Positions 62,946 to 64,000 of a DNA stretch of 64,000 bases are shown here, in pieces. The DNA is from Rhynochetos jubatus (Eukaryota > Chordata > Aves > Eurypygiformes > Rhynochetidae), in NCBI GenBank assembly GCA_027574665.1, contig CM050653.1, positions 10,438,664 through 10,502,663 on the forward strand, read 5' to 3'. Position 1 is the first letter of the stretch; each line of letters starts with the position of its first letter. The notes beneath the pieces were generated by a model. It worked only from the letters and a program-made list of their open reading frames with translations, was not told the origin of the DNA and did no database searches. The position numbers and the translations under genes were made by a program.

Positions 62946-63201
62946 AACGGGTTTAAATTGAAAAAGGGTAGATTCAGATTGGACATCAGAAAGAAATTCT
63001 TCACAGAGAGAGTGGTGAGGCACTGGAAGAGTTTGCCCAGAGAAGCTGTGGATGCCCCATCCCTGGAAGTGTTCAAGGCCAGGCTGGATGAGGCTTGGAG
63101 CAACCTGATCTGGTGGAGGGTGTCCCTGCCCATGGCAGGGGGGTTGGAACTGGATGATCTTTAAGGTCCCTCCCAACCCAAATCATTCTACAATTCTATG
63201 A
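62946..63201 (+). mobile_element. CR1 LINE, 3' end fragment
   Basis: Plus-strand CR1 of about 0.26 kb. It starts at the GGGTTTAAATTGAAAAAGGG block, continues with AAGAAATTCTTCACAGAGAG, GTGGATGCCCCATCCCTGG and CCCATGGCAGGGGGGTTGGA, and ends at CCAAATCATTCTACAATTCTATGA. It is non-coding in practice; the minus-strand frame 62769-63176 is antisense to it. Confidence 0.96.
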
Positions 63202-64000
63202 ACTTCAAAATACACTAAGGTAGCCTGGGCTATTTGCTCAGTGAGTATCTCTGATCTTCTGGTCAAGAAATAGAGACCCTGGATCCGTTCTGCAAGAATA
63301 ATAGTGGGAAACCCCGCCTCATTGCCCAGTTCTATCTGCTCTCCTCTGCATTTCAGTCTTCTGTCTGAAGGTCTTCAACAACCTAAAACCACTTAATTCA
63401 ATGCTCTTTTTATTCTCCAAACATGGTTCTCTCTTGTAGTGTCTAGACAGGGCACTACTTTTATCATCTCTCCTTTTATCAGTTCTTTCATCCTGCTAAT
63501 TAATAAATACAGAAAGCCACAGGAAAAAATTCTGAAGTGTGTGACAGCAAAAAAATCAGTGGAGAAGGGGCAGAATATGTGCATGGTGAAGGGTCAAACA
63601 GGTACACAGAGAAGGAGAGCCTAGTCATATAGGAATTGACAGGTCTTCCCTTTACACACAAAGTCTCCTCTATACCTCTACGTGGAAGTAGAGATTTAGT
63701 ACTTTATGGTTTTTTTGTGAAAAGAAGGTGCACTTTGTTTTCACTCCAGTGATTGATTCTCATAAAATTTAAGTAGCCATCTGTGAATAACGTTTACTTT
63801 AAGAGCTGAAGTGCTAGCTGTCTTTGCTATAAAGATGAAGATATAAATTCTGATCATCTAAGCTGAAGGTAAGTATTGTTCAACAGAGCAGAAATTCTGG
63901 TTTACTATTTCTTTTCAAAGTCTCGGAAATAATTACTAAGGTCTCCATTCAAATTCAAGTATTCAAGAAATAGGAAACGCCAGATTAAAACTGCTTATGC
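63202..64000. other. Unique non-coding DNA, nothing recognised
   Basis: AT-rich unique sequence up to the window edge. A donor-like AAG|GTAAGT occurs near 63869 on the plus strand without a convincing acceptor upstream. No gene or repeat was recognised. Confidence 0.5.

Noticed and set aside
1-64000. CRISPR arrays, operons, rRNA, prophage or bacterial insertion sequences.
   Set aside because: No regularly spaced repeats, no long coding frames and clear avian LINEs throughout make the window eukaryotic nuclear DNA.

Overview
This window reads as nuclear, non-coding DNA from a bird. The main evidence is eight CR1 LINE segments. Most carry the avian-type 3' end: a block with CCCTGCCCATGGCAGGG, then GATCTTTAAGGTCCC, then an ATTCTATGA-type terminal octamer. 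Further support comes from a probable avian endogenous-retrovirus LTR and two older amniote-type interspersed repeats. The species cannot be named from what is visible. There is no sign of bacterial, viral or organellar organisation. The longest open frame is about 145 codons, and no frame outside the repeats resembles a protein family I recognise.

Layout. 1-14 kb: AT-rich unique sequence with one open frame that looks exon-like (minus strand, 722-979) and one stretch resembling a conserved non-coding element (6200-6480). 14-18 kb: a short CR1 tail, two exon-like segments on the minus strand (15311-15349 and 15607-15671) and a 0.6 kb CR1 on the plus strand carrying a G14-T-G12 tract. 18-28 kb: unique DNA with exon-like segments at 19522-19556 (minus) and 21215-21324 (plus), an ATT microsatellite next to an old interspersed repeat, and a second conserved-looking stretch (26640-26960). 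28-37 kb: an eroded CR1, a minus-strand LTR (about 31523-31990), a C-rich tract with quadruplex potential on the opposite strand, and an old minus-strand CR1 ORF2 fragment with a readable reverse-transcriptase segment. 43-52 kb: two CR1 copies in opposite orientation, an old CR1-like tail and a 32-nt alternating purine-pyrimidine run. 52-64 kb: unique DNA with a perfect 12-bp-arm hairpin, a signal-peptide-like first-exon candidate and a final CR1 tail.

No operon, pathway or coordinated gene set is present. The most economical reading is intergenic or large-intron DNA. The exon-like segments rest only on splice-site consensus and short open frames, and their phases do not join into one gene, so they are candidates and not gene calls. 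I found no convincing undescribed system. The points most worth checking are the exon candidates, the two conserved-looking stretches, the LTR with its neighbouring C-tract, and the old RT frame that is still largely readable.
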